Assembly: GCF_014200045.1 (NCBI RefSeq)
Contig: NZ_JACHOV010000010.1
Coordinates: 62,001-126,000 of the forward strand
From: Rhizorhapis suberifaciens
Lineage (GTDB): Bacteria; Pseudomonadota; Alphaproteobacteria; Sphingomonadales; Sphingomonadaceae
Length of the DNA: 64,000 nucleotides
Reading direction: 5' to 3'
Shown: positions 46,954 to 54,010 of the stretch, in pieces
How positions within the stretch are numbered: position 1 is the first letter of the stretch
Layout: each line of letters starts with the position of its first letter
The notes under the pieces: model-generated
Database searches by the model: none
What the model saw: only the letters and a program-made list of their open reading frames with translations
Told to the model about the DNA's origin: nothing
Translations under genes and position numbers: made by a program

Positions 46954-47233
46954 TTGCCGCCCTTTCCTGATTGTAATAGCTCCGCTCGCCATCCGGTGCC
47001 GCCTCATCCGGCTCGTCGAAACAGGCCCGAACATCGTCAGCGAGCATGCGGAGCAGCCGCCGAAAATAGGCGCTCCGGTTCCGCTCCGTGGATTTGCGCT
47101 CGAGCCATGCAACGATATTGGGCCGCGCCTGCATCGCCCGCACAATCTCCGCCGCATCAGCAGCGCTATGGGTGTCGGCAAAATGCTCGCCATTGCGTAG
47201 GACTTGCTGGGCGTTGGCGGTGTATTCAGGCAT
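46946..47233 (-). CDS. Small helical phage protein
   Basis: A 95-residue protein (MPEYTANAQQVLRNGEHFADTH..., ending in an acidic FDEPDEAAPDGERSYYNQERAANG tail). Mostly predicted helical. Coupled on both sides: eight-base overlap with the PD-(D/E)XK gene upstream and with the DUF5131 gene downstream. ATG 47233 chosen from these overlaps. Not recognised. Confidence 0.7.
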   Translation of the reverse strand: MPEYTANAQQVLRNGEHFADTHSAADAAEIVRAMQARPNIVAWLERKSTERNRSAYFRRLLRMLADDVRACFDEPDEAAPDGERSYYNQERAANG

Positions 47234-48011
47234 TTGCGATCTCCCCAAACAGATTGGCGACAGGGTCGGCAAATAGGTCCGGCGCCATGAGCCTGCCCCA
47301 CTGGTCGAACTCAGCCTCGATTTGGGCATAGTTGACGGGGTGCTGCGCCTTTAGATCTGGCGTGGTTTCAGACCGGACATAACCATGCTCAGACTTGGCG
47401 AGGAAACCTTGATAGGCATCGGTCCATCGTGACGGGCTGATCTGGATAGCCTTCATGTCCGCGCGGGTGACATAACCACGGCGCTCCAGAATAATCATGA
47501 GCCGGATGGCCTTGATCTTCCACTCCGTCAGCTTCACCGGCGAGGCGTGACCTGCTTCGACATCAGGAATATAGTCCGGAAGCGGGCAGCGCTCAGCCGG
47601 AAGCCAGTTCGGCCAGTCAGGCCCATAGGACTCCGATGGAAGCCCGAAGCTACGGTAAACACCGCGCTCCATCGGTTCCACCGTCACGATGCCAATACCA
47701 ACGGCCTTGCATATCCGGGTCAAATGGCGCTGCAGCCCAGCAGAAGGAACCAAGACACCACGATAATCCGGGCCCTGTGTTCGCCAGGTGCTGTGCTGCT
47801 GGTCCAGTGCTTGATCAATGACCTTGGCATTAAGGCTCAGCTTCGCCTCAAGCCCAAGCTGGAAACCGTCTTTATGGACCATAAGCAGGTCCCAATCAGC
47901 GGTTTCCGCATATACGGTCCATTTGCTGCCGTCGCCGTTCTTACGGTTCAGTTGTGCCAAGAAATCACGCACTAAATCAGCCTCGGTGGCGTAGGGGCGG
48001 GCCTTAGCCAT
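47226..48011 (-). CDS. Predicted PD-(D/E)XK nuclease-like phage protein
   Basis: A 261-residue protein whose N-terminal half has the layout of a PD-(D/E)XK nuclease core: Glu36, Asp41 (AETADWDLLMV) and Glu55-Ala-Lys57 (LGLEAKLSLNAKVIDQA), i.e. E...D...ExK, followed by a helix carrying Gln. The C-terminal part (RLMIILERRGYVTRADMKAI) resembles a winged helix that could bind DNA. ATG 48011 has AAGGGGA eight bases upstream. The nuclease call is by motif only; it could be a degenerate, non-catalytic member. Confidence 0.65.
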   Translation of the reverse strand: MAKARPYATEADLVRDFLAQLNRKNGDGSKWTVYAETADWDLLMVHKDGFQLGLEAKLSLNAKVIDQALDQQHSTWRTQGPDYRGVLVPSAGLQRHLTRICKAVGIGIVTVEPMERGVYRSFGLPSESYGPDWPNWLPAERCPLPDYIPDVEAGHASPVKLTEWKIKAIRLMIILERRGYVTRADMKAIQISPSRWTDAYQGFLAKSEHGYVRSETTPDLKAQHPVNYAQIEAEFDQWGRLMAPDLFADPVANLFGEIANA

Positions 48012-48648
48012 CGATATTCCCCTTTCGAACATCGAACGACACCGCGACAACCCAAGGATTTTCGTCCCAAGCATCAATGCCGTTGATCATATCCCAGAGG
48101 TAGCGATAGGACGGGATCGCCAAATCCTTGCTGTGGAAACATCCGCAGTCATGTTCGGATGTGCCATCGATCGGGCCAGTGCCGCATATGTAGCAGGATA
48201 CCCCCTCAGCGATCGCATCTTCCTCGCTGATGTCCTGCAACCGCTGCACCCGAACGTCAGTCACGGTCAGGGTCAGGCGGGAGGCCCAACGGGGCATGTG
48301 CATGCCAGCGCGACGGCGGCCGAACGGTGAGCCGATGGTGTCCGATGGCGACCATTCGTAGGTCCCCCGGTAATAGACCGGCGTGCCGACACCAAGGTCG
48401 CGCGGAGCCATCGGGTCAACGCTTGGATGTGTTGACCACTCCTCGCGCACATAGAGGCGGTCGCTTACCGCGAAGCGCGGCGCGAACCGATAGGCTGTGC
48501 CGCCAAAGCGCGGACCCTCAAAGATGAGGATCTGACCTGGCGCCATATCCTTGCCCGTGGTGGTAATGATACGCCGCGTCTGCGTCTTGCGCCCATCGAG
48601 CAAAGCCCGAACCATCGGCGCTGAAAATAATATTGGGCGATCAGCCAT
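48004..48648 (-). CDS. ASCH-like phage protein
   Basis: A 214-residue protein beginning MADRPILFSAPMVRALLDGRK then TQTRRI, a pattern characteristic of a large family of phage proteins related to the ASCH/PUA-like fold, with LYVREEWS and later VRVQRLQDISEEDAIAEG and WVVAVSFDV segments. A Cys/His cluster (CYICGTGP ... HDCGCFH) suggests a bound metal. PUA-like folds read modified bases or RNA; the precise job is unknown. It overlaps both neighbours by eight bases. Confidence 0.78.
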   Translation of the reverse strand: MADRPILFSAPMVRALLDGRKTQTRRIITTTGKDMAPGQILIFEGPRFGGTAYRFAPRFAVSDRLYVREEWSTHPSVDPMAPRDLGVGTPVYYRGTYEWSPSDTIGSPFGRRRAGMHMPRWASRLTLTVTDVRVQRLQDISEEDAIAEGVSCYICGTGPIDGTSEHDCGCFHSKDLAIPSYRYLWDMINGIDAWDENPWVVAVSFDVRKGNIDG

Positions 48649-48904
48649 TACGCGGCCCCTTCCATTGCTCGTAGGTTTTGGCGTGTTCCGCGCACAGGTC
48701 TTTGTCCGGTGCTGGTGATGTGGTGCATCGGTCACACAAAGGTTTGTCGCAGGTTCCCGATTTCCGCACCGTTGCGTCCTTGGGCAATTTCCAATCGCAA
48801 AGTAGGGTGGCTATGCGTCCGCAGCGGCACCGATCATAGGCACGGCGCGGTCCGCACACTATGGCGACCCCACCCCCTGGCATAGTGACGCGCTCGCACG
48901 TCAT
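48641..48904 (-). CDS. Small cysteine-rich phage protein
   Basis: An 87-residue protein with paired cysteines (CRCGRIATLLCDWKL, CDKPLCDRC) consistent with one or two zinc sites, ending in a His-containing tail (CAEHAKTYEQWKGPRNG). ATG 48904 overlaps the stop of the upstream gene (ATGA). Resembles small phage zinc-finger proteins of unknown function. Confidence 0.7.
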   Translation of the reverse strand: MTCERVTMPGGGVAIVCGPRRAYDRCRCGRIATLLCDWKLPKDATVRKSGTCDKPLCDRCTTSPAPDKDLCAEHAKTYEQWKGPRNG

Positions 48905-49122
48905 ACCGCCACCCTCATATCCCCATAGACCATCGCCATTGTGGATAGCGGCAGAACGCAGCCGCAGAAGGCGCATTCGGATGTCTGCCTGCCAACGGTC
49001 CAATTCGACCGGGTACAGGCCGGACAATGGTTCGTCTCGCCTTGGCGATAGAGAATGGCGTATCCCCGTTCCGGCATTGGCTGGCGTTTTTGCCTGACAG
49101 GCTTGCGGATGTGTCTTGGCAT
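48901..49122 (-). CDS. Small zinc-ribbon phage protein
   Basis: A 73-residue basic protein with two knuckles, CPAC and CAFCGC, that would form a zinc ribbon, and a basic N-terminus (MPRHIRKPVRQKRQPMPER). Coupled by a four-base overlap to the cysteine-rich gene downstream. Likely binds nucleic acid or protein; no named family. Confidence 0.65.
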   Translation of the reverse strand: MPRHIRKPVRQKRQPMPERGYAILYRQGETNHCPACTRSNWTVGRQTSECAFCGCVLPLSTMAMVYGDMRVAV

Positions 49123-49130
49123 GGTTCCTC

Positions 49131-49628
49131 CTATGATGCCTTCGCAGGCTTGCCGCCGTAGAAGCGGTCCAGAATCTTGAGCGGGTCATTGTCCCGCGCG
49201 ATCATTTCCTCGACCATCCGGCGCGCCTCGACCGCGCTGGCATTCCTGCTGCGCCAGAGTTCCCTGTAGAGGTCGCGATATTCGGGCGGACACCATGCCA
49301 GCACCGTATCGCTACGCGCCCTGCCTGCTTGAGCCCTGACCTCTGGCGACAGGTTCTTTGCCCGCACGTCCGGCCGGGACAGCACATCTCGATAGATGCG
49401 CCGCCCATGCTCGCGCTTGCGTTCGACCATCTCCGGGTCGGCCATGACGCGCTTCGTCAGATCCTGAACTTTCTTGCGCGCCTTGGCCCTATTGTCCGGG
49501 TCGTCGTAGTGGGCGCGGATATTCTGCACCCGCTTGGTATGGATCGCCGGGTCGCTGTTCATCCACTTGGCGGCACAGGACCAGCAACGCTTGGCCTTGC
49601 GGCTTTTCGGATGGGTGCATTCGGTCAC
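49131..49628 (-). CDS. Hypothetical phage protein with N-terminal Cys/His motif
   Basis: A 165-residue very basic protein. The N-terminus (ECTHPKSRKAKRCWSCAAKW) has a Cys-His-Cys-Cys arrangement that could bind zinc; the middle is rich in Arg/Lys helices; the C-terminus reads WCPPEYRDLYRELWRS, then helices ending IARDNDPLKILDRFYGG. Probably nucleic-acid binding. It overlaps the acyl carrier protein gene by four bases. Not recognised. Confidence 0.65.
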   Translation of the reverse strand: MTECTHPKSRKAKRCWSCAAKWMNSDPAIHTKRVQNIRAHYDDPDNRAKARKKVQDLTKRVMADPEMVERKREHGRRIYRDVLSRPDVRAKNLSPEVRAQAGRARSDTVLAWCPPEYRDLYRELWRSRNASAVEARRMVEEMIARDNDPLKILDRFYGGKPAKAS

Positions 49629-49870
49629 GCCGGCACACCCATTTTCTTGGCTACCATGTCGACGAGATCACCGACGGTCTTGCATCCCTGAGCCTCAAGG
49701 TCCGAGAAATGCAGGCCGTGCGCGTCTTCGATCATCATCACGATCTCCAGCATGTCGAGGCTGTCGCCGCCCAGGTCGCACTGGATGTCGGCGTTCGGGT
49801 TGCTGGCTTGCTCATCGGTGACGCCAAGGCATTCCTTGACGGCGGTGGCTACGATTTCGGTGGGGGTCAT
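49625..49870 (-). CDS. Phage-encoded acyl carrier protein
   Basis: An 81-residue protein with the acyl-carrier-protein fold pattern: helix I (PTEIVATAVKECLGV), then the phosphopantetheine attachment site Ser37 in DLGGDSLDMLEIVM, then an acidic helix II and a final TVGDLVDMVAKKM helix. It is embedded in the leftward block with start and stop overlapping neighbours, so it is a bona fide phage gene. No fatty-acid or polyketide enzyme accompanies it in the window. Its role could be to carry an acyl group for lipoylation or acylation, or to bind a host partner; unknown. Confidence 0.85.
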   Translation of the reverse strand: MTPTEIVATAVKECLGVTDEQASNPNADIQCDLGGDSLDMLEIVMMIEDAHGLHFSDLEAQGCKTVGDLVDMVAKKMGVPA

Positions 49871-50526
49871 CAGAATTCGTCCTCGTCCGCAAAAGCCTCG
49901 CCCCGCTGCTCGTCTGCTGGCCCTTCGACAGCCAGGTCGAGACGGCGCGCGTGCAAAACGTCGGCGCAATCCCGGTGCAGTTCCGGACGCTTGGCCTTGA
50001 GCTCGTCCAGCTTGGCCGCCTTATCGGCGGCGAACGCCTCCAGTTCGTCGAGGCTGTTGAAGCTGTTGACCTTGCCGATGTAGGCGCTTGCCCATTTGGC
50101 GGCGGGGTCGTCATTGGCTCGTTGTACTGGAGCATTGGCGAGCGGCTTGACGGTGTAGGGTGCGCGCTTGCCGCGCGTGGCGGTCAAAGCCATCACCATT
50201 TCGCGATCGATGTCAGAAAGGTGACTGATACGGATACCGCCCACTTCCATGCCGCCCCATTTCACCTTTGGATCGCGATAGAGCGTGACGGCGCGCCCGA
50301 CATATGCTTTTGCATCCGGACCCCATGCAGCGACGAGAACGCGACACATAGACTTGCACGGCTTCCACGGGCGTCCGCCGTCGTCATCATAGTGAATCGT
50401 TACCGGCTGCTCTGTGCCGGGCCGGATATCCACTTCGGCAATCCGGATCGTGAGCGGTCCTGCGATCAGGTCGTCGGCGGATATCTGGTCGCTTTTAGGC
50501 ACAATGACTGGCGTCATGTCGTTCAT
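49870..50526 (-). CDS. Phage recombination-associated protein (exonuclease partner)
   Basis: A 218-residue protein with a beta-rich N-terminal part (LIAGPLTIRIAEVDIRPG, PVTIHYDDDGGRPWKPCKSM, VGRAVTLYRDPKVKWGG, GGIRISHLS), followed by a flexible linker and helices (SLDELEAFAADKAAKLDELKAK), and an acidic tail (EAFADEDEF). An acidic C-terminal tail after an OB-like beta domain is typical of single-strand DNA-binding proteins. It is encoded directly after the YqaJ-type exonuclease, where phages often carry a RecT or SSB-like partner. Function is inference. Confidence 0.7.
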   Translation of the reverse strand: MNDMTPVIVPKSDQISADDLIAGPLTIRIAEVDIRPGTEQPVTIHYDDDGGRPWKPCKSMCRVLVAAWGPDAKAYVGRAVTLYRDPKVKWGGMEVGGIRISHLSDIDREMVMALTATRGKRAPYTVKPLANAPVQRANDDPAAKWASAYIGKVNSFNSLDELEAFAADKAAKLDELKAKRPELHRDCADVLHARRLDLAVEGPADEQRGEAFADEDEF

Positions 50527-50538
50527 GGTCTTTTCCCT

Positions 50539-51294
50539 TCAAACAAACATTTCTTGTTCAACGCGGCGCTCGGTCGCGATCATCTTGCGCGCGGCAACCG
50601 TCGCCTCGTAGATCGCCAGCTTGTCGGCGAGTTTGGCTTCAAAGGCTGCGGCCGCCGTCTCGATGGCTTCCTGAATGACCGGATCGGCATGCACCCGCAT
50701 GACCGCCATGGGCAGGCCGCCACTGTACGAAACGAGGTCGCACCAGGCGCGCTCTGTCACGAGCATTCCGGTCTGGCACTGGATCACGTAATCGGCGGGG
50801 ATTGTCTCACCCTTGTCCACGCCGACATTCTCGACGATCGTCTGCACCTGATATTTCTGCCGGCGGCTCTTGCATTCAATCAGGCCATCGTCACCGACCA
50901 ACGCATCCGGGCTGTAACCGATCGTAAAGCCCCATTTATCGTTGGTGATGAACCCAATTTCTTTCACCGGCGCGAAATTCTTGTGGTAGAGCATCCGGGC
51001 CTCGGTCTCGTCATCACGCCCGCGCAGCATGTCATCTGAGATGTAGTGCGGCTCGACATAGCCGGTGATGCGCTGGCCAAGGAGTTCGTAAAGGTGCGCG
51101 CGCGTCTTGTCGTTGTCAGCAACCTTGAGCGTCGGCGTGATAATCAATTTCATCTCGCTCGCCGTGAGTAAGCCGCAGCGCTCAGCCAGCCATTCATCCG
51201 AACCCTGGATCAAGTCTTTGTGATAGGTGATGTGGGAGCCAGCAAGGGGAAGGTTATTGGCCTTCCCCCCTCCCTGCTGAGAAACTTGGGTCAC
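50539..51294 (-). CDS. YqaJ/lambda-type recombination exonuclease
   Basis: A 251-residue nuclease of the YqaJ/lambda Exo group. Motifs are GSDEWLAERCGLLTASE (28-47 region), GRDDETEARMLY, and the catalytic Asp130 and Glu140-Cys-Lys142 (GYSPDALVGDDGLIECKS). It would degrade one strand of double-stranded DNA ends for annealing-type recombination. The stop is 12 bases from the 218-residue partner, and its start overlaps the Cys-repeat gene by four bases. Confidence 0.92.
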   Translation of the reverse strand: MTQVSQQGGGKANNLPLAGSHITYHKDLIQGSDEWLAERCGLLTASEMKLIITPTLKVADNDKTRAHLYELLGQRITGYVEPHYISDDMLRGRDDETEARMLYHKNFAPVKEIGFITNDKWGFTIGYSPDALVGDDGLIECKSRRQKYQVQTIVENVGVDKGETIPADYVIQCQTGMLVTERAWCDLVSYSGGLPMAVMRVHADPVIQEAIETAAAAFEAKLADKLAIYEATVAARKMIATERRVEQEMFV

Positions 51295-52070
51295 AGTGCG
51301 GCCTCTGCCTCTGCAAGCTTGCGCATGTCCTCAAGCGCGGCTTCGTTGCCGTCATAGAAGCGGCACGGATTGATCGGCGCTCCGCTTTCACGGTAGATCA
51401 GCATTGCTGCCAGTTCAGTGTTGAAGCGCGTTTCGAGCGCCTTACCCTTCTCACCAGCCAGAGTAACCACCCAACCGGCCCGGCAATGCGTCGTCTCGCA
51501 GGTGTGCCACGTATCCATATCCAAGGCGTTTGGCTGCGATACGGCGGCGTAGACCTTGCTATGAATGTTATCGATGGTCGGTATTTCAACCGACTCGCTG
51601 GCGGTGCCTTTTTTGTCCGAGCAGTCCGAGCAGCGCGAGCAGTACGAGCAGTCCGAGCAGTCCGAGCAGTACGAGCAGCGCGAGCAGTCCGAGCAGTCCG
51701 AGCAGTACGAGCAGCGCGAGCAGTCCGAGCAGCGCGAGCAGTACGAGCAGTACGAGCAGCGCGAGCAGTGCGAGCAGCCCGAGCAGTCCGAGCAGTCCGA
51801 GCAGTACGAGCAGTCCGAGCAGTCCGAGCAGCGCGAGCAGTCCGAGCAGTCCGAGCAGCGCGAGCAGTCCGAGCAGTCCGAGCAGTCCGAGCAGTACGAG
51901 CAGTCCGAGCAGTCCGAGCAGTCCGAGCAGTACGAGCAGTTGATACAATTATCGCAATCGATCAGCGAACGAATTGCTTCTTCTGCGGCCTCACGCGAAC
52001 CATAGCGCGCGATCTCATTGCGGTTGCCGCGCTCATCCCAAAGCCAGCCTTCCTTTTCGGTGATGTTCAT
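51291..52070 (-). CDS. Phage protein with 38 Cys-X-X triplets
   Basis: A 259-residue protein in three parts. N-terminal 38 residues (MNITEKEGWLWDERGNRNE...). Residues 39-152: 38 consecutive triplets starting with Cys, almost all Cys-Ser-Asp, Cys-Ser-Tyr or Cys-Ser-Arg. C-terminal domain of about 100 residues (TWHTCETTHCRAGWVV, ETRFNTELAAMLIYRESG) that looks like a normally folded phage domain. A cysteine at every third residue would suit a stack of disulfides or metal sites along a helix. It overlaps the exonuclease gene by four bases. Function unknown. Confidence 0.8.
   Translation of the reverse strand: MNITEKEGWLWDERGNRNEIARYGSREAAEEAIRSLIDCDNCINCSYCSDCSDCSDCSYCSDCSDCSDCSRCSDCSDCSRCSDCSDCSYCSDCSDCSGCSHCSRCSYCSYCSRCSDCSRCSYCSDCSDCSRCSYCSDCSDCSYCSRCSDCSDKKGTASESVEIPTIDNIHSKVYAAVSQPNALDMDTWHTCETTHCRAGWVVTLAGEKGKALETRFNTELAAMLIYRESGAPINPCRFYDGNEAALEDMRKLAEAEAAL
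51615..51956. repeat. 9-bp tandem repeat array inside the Cys-rich gene
   Basis: On the plus strand the unit is nnCGAGCAG-like, in which GAGCAG is constant and three bases vary (mainly TCC, TAC or CGC, giving GAGCAGTCC, GAGCAGTAC, GAGCAGCGC). On the coding strand this is TGC TCG NNC, where NNC is GAC, TAC, CGC and rarely CAC or GGC. About 36 units preserve frame. Slippage would add or remove whole triplets without a frameshift. Confidence 0.95.
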
Positions 52071-52090
52071 ATTTCCTCCTGAAAATCAGT

Positions 52091-52315
52091 TCAAAGCGTG
52101 GCCTGGGCCACCTCCCACAGAATTTGAGCAGCTATGGCGAACCCCATAACGAACACGAAAAGACCGGCGACAACCCAACCGATCACGCCTGAGGGTTCGT
52201 CGGCGCTCTCACAGTCCTCCTGTTCAGCCTTCATCCGAAGTGCATCACGAAGTTTGTCTGCGGCTGCGTCAACGTGTGGCGCGGTCCAGCGGTCAACGGG
52301 GGTTTGCATGGTCAT
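52091..52315 (-). CDS. Small single-helix membrane protein
   Basis: A 74-residue protein with a soluble, acidic N-terminal half (AADKLRDALRMKAEQEDCESAD) and one C-terminal membrane helix (VIGWVVAGLFVFVMGFAIAAQ). It sits between the Cys-repeat gene and a 115-residue gene, all leftward. A membrane role (host interference or superinfection exclusion) would be guesswork. Confidence 0.6.
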   Translation of the reverse strand: MTMQTPVDRWTAPHVDAAADKLRDALRMKAEQEDCESADEPSGVIGWVVAGLFVFVMGFAIAAQILWEVAQATL

Positions 52316-52318
52316 GCC

Positions 52319-52666
52319 TCAACCCTTCACCGGCAAGGCATCGACAGCATCCCGGAAGCTAGCCGGGGCCGCATCATGCTCGCGGATCAAATTGAGAACC
52401 GCTTCCTTGCATTCCGCGGCCGTCTTGAGAACCTTCTGCTGTTCCTTCGCCTTCTCGACCTTAGCCCACATATCGGCTATCGCGGCTTCCAGTGTGTAGC
52501 CTCTGCCATGACAGCCAGTGTCGCGAATAACATCGCCCTTTGGCCAGTAGCAGGAAGCACCCCAATTACCGGTCGCATTCGGAGCGAATACACAAAATCC
52601 TGGTGCATCAATCGCGCCAATGAATTCATGCGCGATTTGGGCATAAGTCTTCGTCATCGTGGTCAT
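52319..52666 (-). CDS. Hypothetical phage protein
   Basis: A 115-residue protein (MTTMTKTYAQIAHEFIGAID..., ASCYWPKGDVIRDTGCHGRG, helical AIADMWAKVEKAKEQQKVL). Several Cys/Trp residues in the middle, helical C-terminus. The ATG at 52666 is preferred because GGAG lies six bases ahead; in-frame ATGs at 52672 and 52678 are alternatives, and the last overlaps the upstream gene. Not recognised. Confidence 0.6.
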   Translation of the reverse strand: MTTMTKTYAQIAHEFIGAIDAPGFCVFAPNATGNWGASCYWPKGDVIRDTGCHGRGYTLEAAIADMWAKVEKAKEQQKVLKTAAECKEAVLNLIREHDAAPASFRDAVDALPVKG

Positions 52667-52668
52667 GT

Positions 52669-52896
52669 TCATCTCCATTCACTAGGTTCAGGGCGCACCG
52701 AAACAGGCTCACGGCCATGCGCCAGCGCTGAAAGACGCTTGATCTCGCCCACAGCCGACTGCGGAACATCGCGGCGATCCAGAAGCTCGCCCAATATCCA
52801 GAGGGCGTGACAGCCGTCATTGGTCAGGCTCGCTTCGAATAGTTCGTTGGCAATGTGACGGACGGCTCCAATCAGGAGAAAGCGCTCATGGCTCAT
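52669..52896 (-). CDS. Small hypothetical phage protein
   Basis: A 75-residue helical protein ([20 protein letters not shown]..., ALWILGELLDRRDVPQSAV). ATG 52896 overlaps the stop of the upstream gene by four bases. No motif; function unknown. Confidence 0.6.
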   Translation of the reverse strand: MSHERFLLIGAVRHIANELFEASLTNDGCHALWILGELLDRRDVPQSAVGEIKRLSALAHGREPVSVRPEPSEWR

Positions 52897-53123
52897 GACG
52901 CACCTCCAACAACCTTGCCCCACTCTTCCCGGCCAAAGATCGCGATGCCAGCGGCCCTAATGCGATCATTGATGACCATGGGTGGAGACGGGCGCGCCTG
53001 GATAAGCTGGTCGACCGTCATCCCGTTCTCGCGGGCAGTGTCGAGTAGATCGACGTCGCCGCGTTCTGTGTGAACCAGCCTGATCGTCTCTAGGGCGTCT
53101 GCCTTGCGGAGTGCGGGTTGCAT
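52893..53123 (-). CDS. Small hypothetical phage protein
   Basis: A 76-residue protein ([20 protein letters not shown]...). The segment [17 protein letters not shown] followed by [18 protein letters not shown] could form helix-turn-helix-like helices, but no strong family match is visible. The stop overlaps the next gene; its start is at the stop of the repeat-protein gene. Unknown function. Confidence 0.6.
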   Translation of the reverse strand: MQPALRKADALETIRLVHTERGDVDLLDTARENGMTVDQLIQARPSPPMVINDRIRAAGIAIFGREEWGKVVGGAS

Positions 53124-53783
53124 TTAAGCCTCCACACGGTCCAGAGCGGAGACCATGCCGTCCGCAAGACGCTTCCAGGCGTAGGCGTAGGCGTAGGCGT
53201 AGGCGTCGGCGTAGGCGTAGGCGTTGGCGTTGGCGTTGGCGTCGGCGTCGGCGTAGGCGTAGGCGTAGGCGTAGGCGTCGGCGTAGGCGTAGGCGTTGGC
53301 GTTGGCGTCGGCGTCGGCGCTTTTCAGAACTGGTCGCCACTCATCTGCGCCGGTCTTCTCGCCAGCCAAGGCCCGCTGGTGAAGCGCCTGCAATGCCTTG
53401 TGCGGGGCTGTATCGCGTTTGCGGATTTCAGAAGCTTCAATGCCCAACTGGCAGACCGTGTTTGCATGCCAATCGTGAATGACGCTGAAGGGAACATTGC
53501 CGCCGATCCGGTCGAGCGCCTTGTAGAAGCGTAGGCCCCAGTCCTTGGCATCGTCGAACTTCTGCCGGTCGAAAAATCCGGGAACCATCTGTGCCAGCCA
53601 GCGCGGCATGATCGCCGCAGGGCATTGCGCAGGGCCGTCCACCACATCGCCCAGAACACCAAGCGCGCAAGCGAGCTGCCGTCCGTCCAGTTCGGTGTGC
53701 CACTGCTGTTGGATAAGGCGCTCTTCGTTGAAAGCCGCTTCGTAGCGGGCAAGAGCTTCAGCGGTCGTCGTCGCAATGTCCAT
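53124..53783 (-). CDS. Phage protein with Ala-(Tyr/Asp/Asn) dipeptide array
   Basis: A 219-residue protein, first gene of the leftward operon. The N-terminal about 155 residues look like a normal globular domain ([51 protein letters not shown]). Then come about 23 consecutive Ala-X dipeptides where X is Tyr, Asp or Asn, and a short helical tail ([17 protein letters not shown]). ATG 53783 is favoured: GGGGA lies six bases ahead of it, whereas the ATG at 53789 has almost no spacing. Function unknown. Confidence 0.78.
   Translation of the reverse strand: MDIATTTAEALARYEAAFNEERLIQQQWHTELDGRQLACALGVLGDVVDGPAQCPAAIMPRWLAQMVPGFFDRQKFDDAKDWGLRFYKALDRIGGNVPFSVIHDWHANTVCQLGIEASEIRKRDTAPHKALQALHQRALAGEKTGADEWRPVLKSADADANANAYAYADAYAYAYAYADADANANANAYAYADAYAYAYAYAWKRLADGMVSALDRVEA
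53178..53318. repeat. Hexanucleotide tandem array with a higher-order duplication
   Basis: A GTNGGC hexamer array (plus strand), with N = A, C or T. On the coding strand this is GCC NAC, giving Ala then Tyr, Asp or Asn. The order of units is itself duplicated: ADADANAN followed by [14 protein letters not shown] occurs twice, so a block of about 66-72 bp was copied after the basic array formed. Confidence 0.93.
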
Positions 53784-53825
53784 CTTCATTCCCCATCACC
53801 GGTTGGTGTCTATGGGGAAAGCATA

Positions 53826-53841
53826 TATGCGCATACGCATA
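53826..53841. promoter_or_regulatory. Putative phage operator O1 (leftward promoter)
   Basis: An interrupted palindrome, TATGCG-CATA-CGCATA, 43 bases ahead of the first leftward gene's start. Both half-sites are exact. Variants of the same site occur twice in the immunity region, so the phage repressor or Cro protein probably binds here to control the leftward operon. Confidence 0.6.
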
Positions 53842-53856
53842 AGCGCAATGCAAATT

Positions 53857-53872
53857 TATGCGTTCATGCATT
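53857..53872. promoter_or_regulatory. Putative phage operator O2 (degenerate)
   Basis: TATGCG-TTCA-TGCATT: one half-site exact and the other with two mismatches. It is 31 bases (about three DNA turns) from O1, measured start to start. Together they suggest cooperative binding at the leftward promoter. The remaining stretch to 54010 holds no gene. Confidence 0.4.
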
Positions 53873-54010
53873 TTTTATTTTGGTCGGCTAAATGTCGTCG
53901 GTATGACATAGTAGCAGCGTGCACGTTACGCAGCCGTCATCAATCCTCCACTGGACATGTTGGAGATTGGTTGAAAGAACGTTTGATGAACATTGCGGAC
54001 GGGGATAGGT

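Noticed and set aside
51530-52082. Several long frames of Ala-Val-Arg, Ser-Pro-Ser or Leu-Leu repeats across the 9-bp array
   Set aside because: A 9-base repeat without stops is open in many frames; only the Cys-X-X frame has ordinary flanking domains and gene overlaps.
51615-53318. CRISPR array
   Set aside because: The repeat units are 9 and 6 bases with no spacers and lie inside coding sequences.
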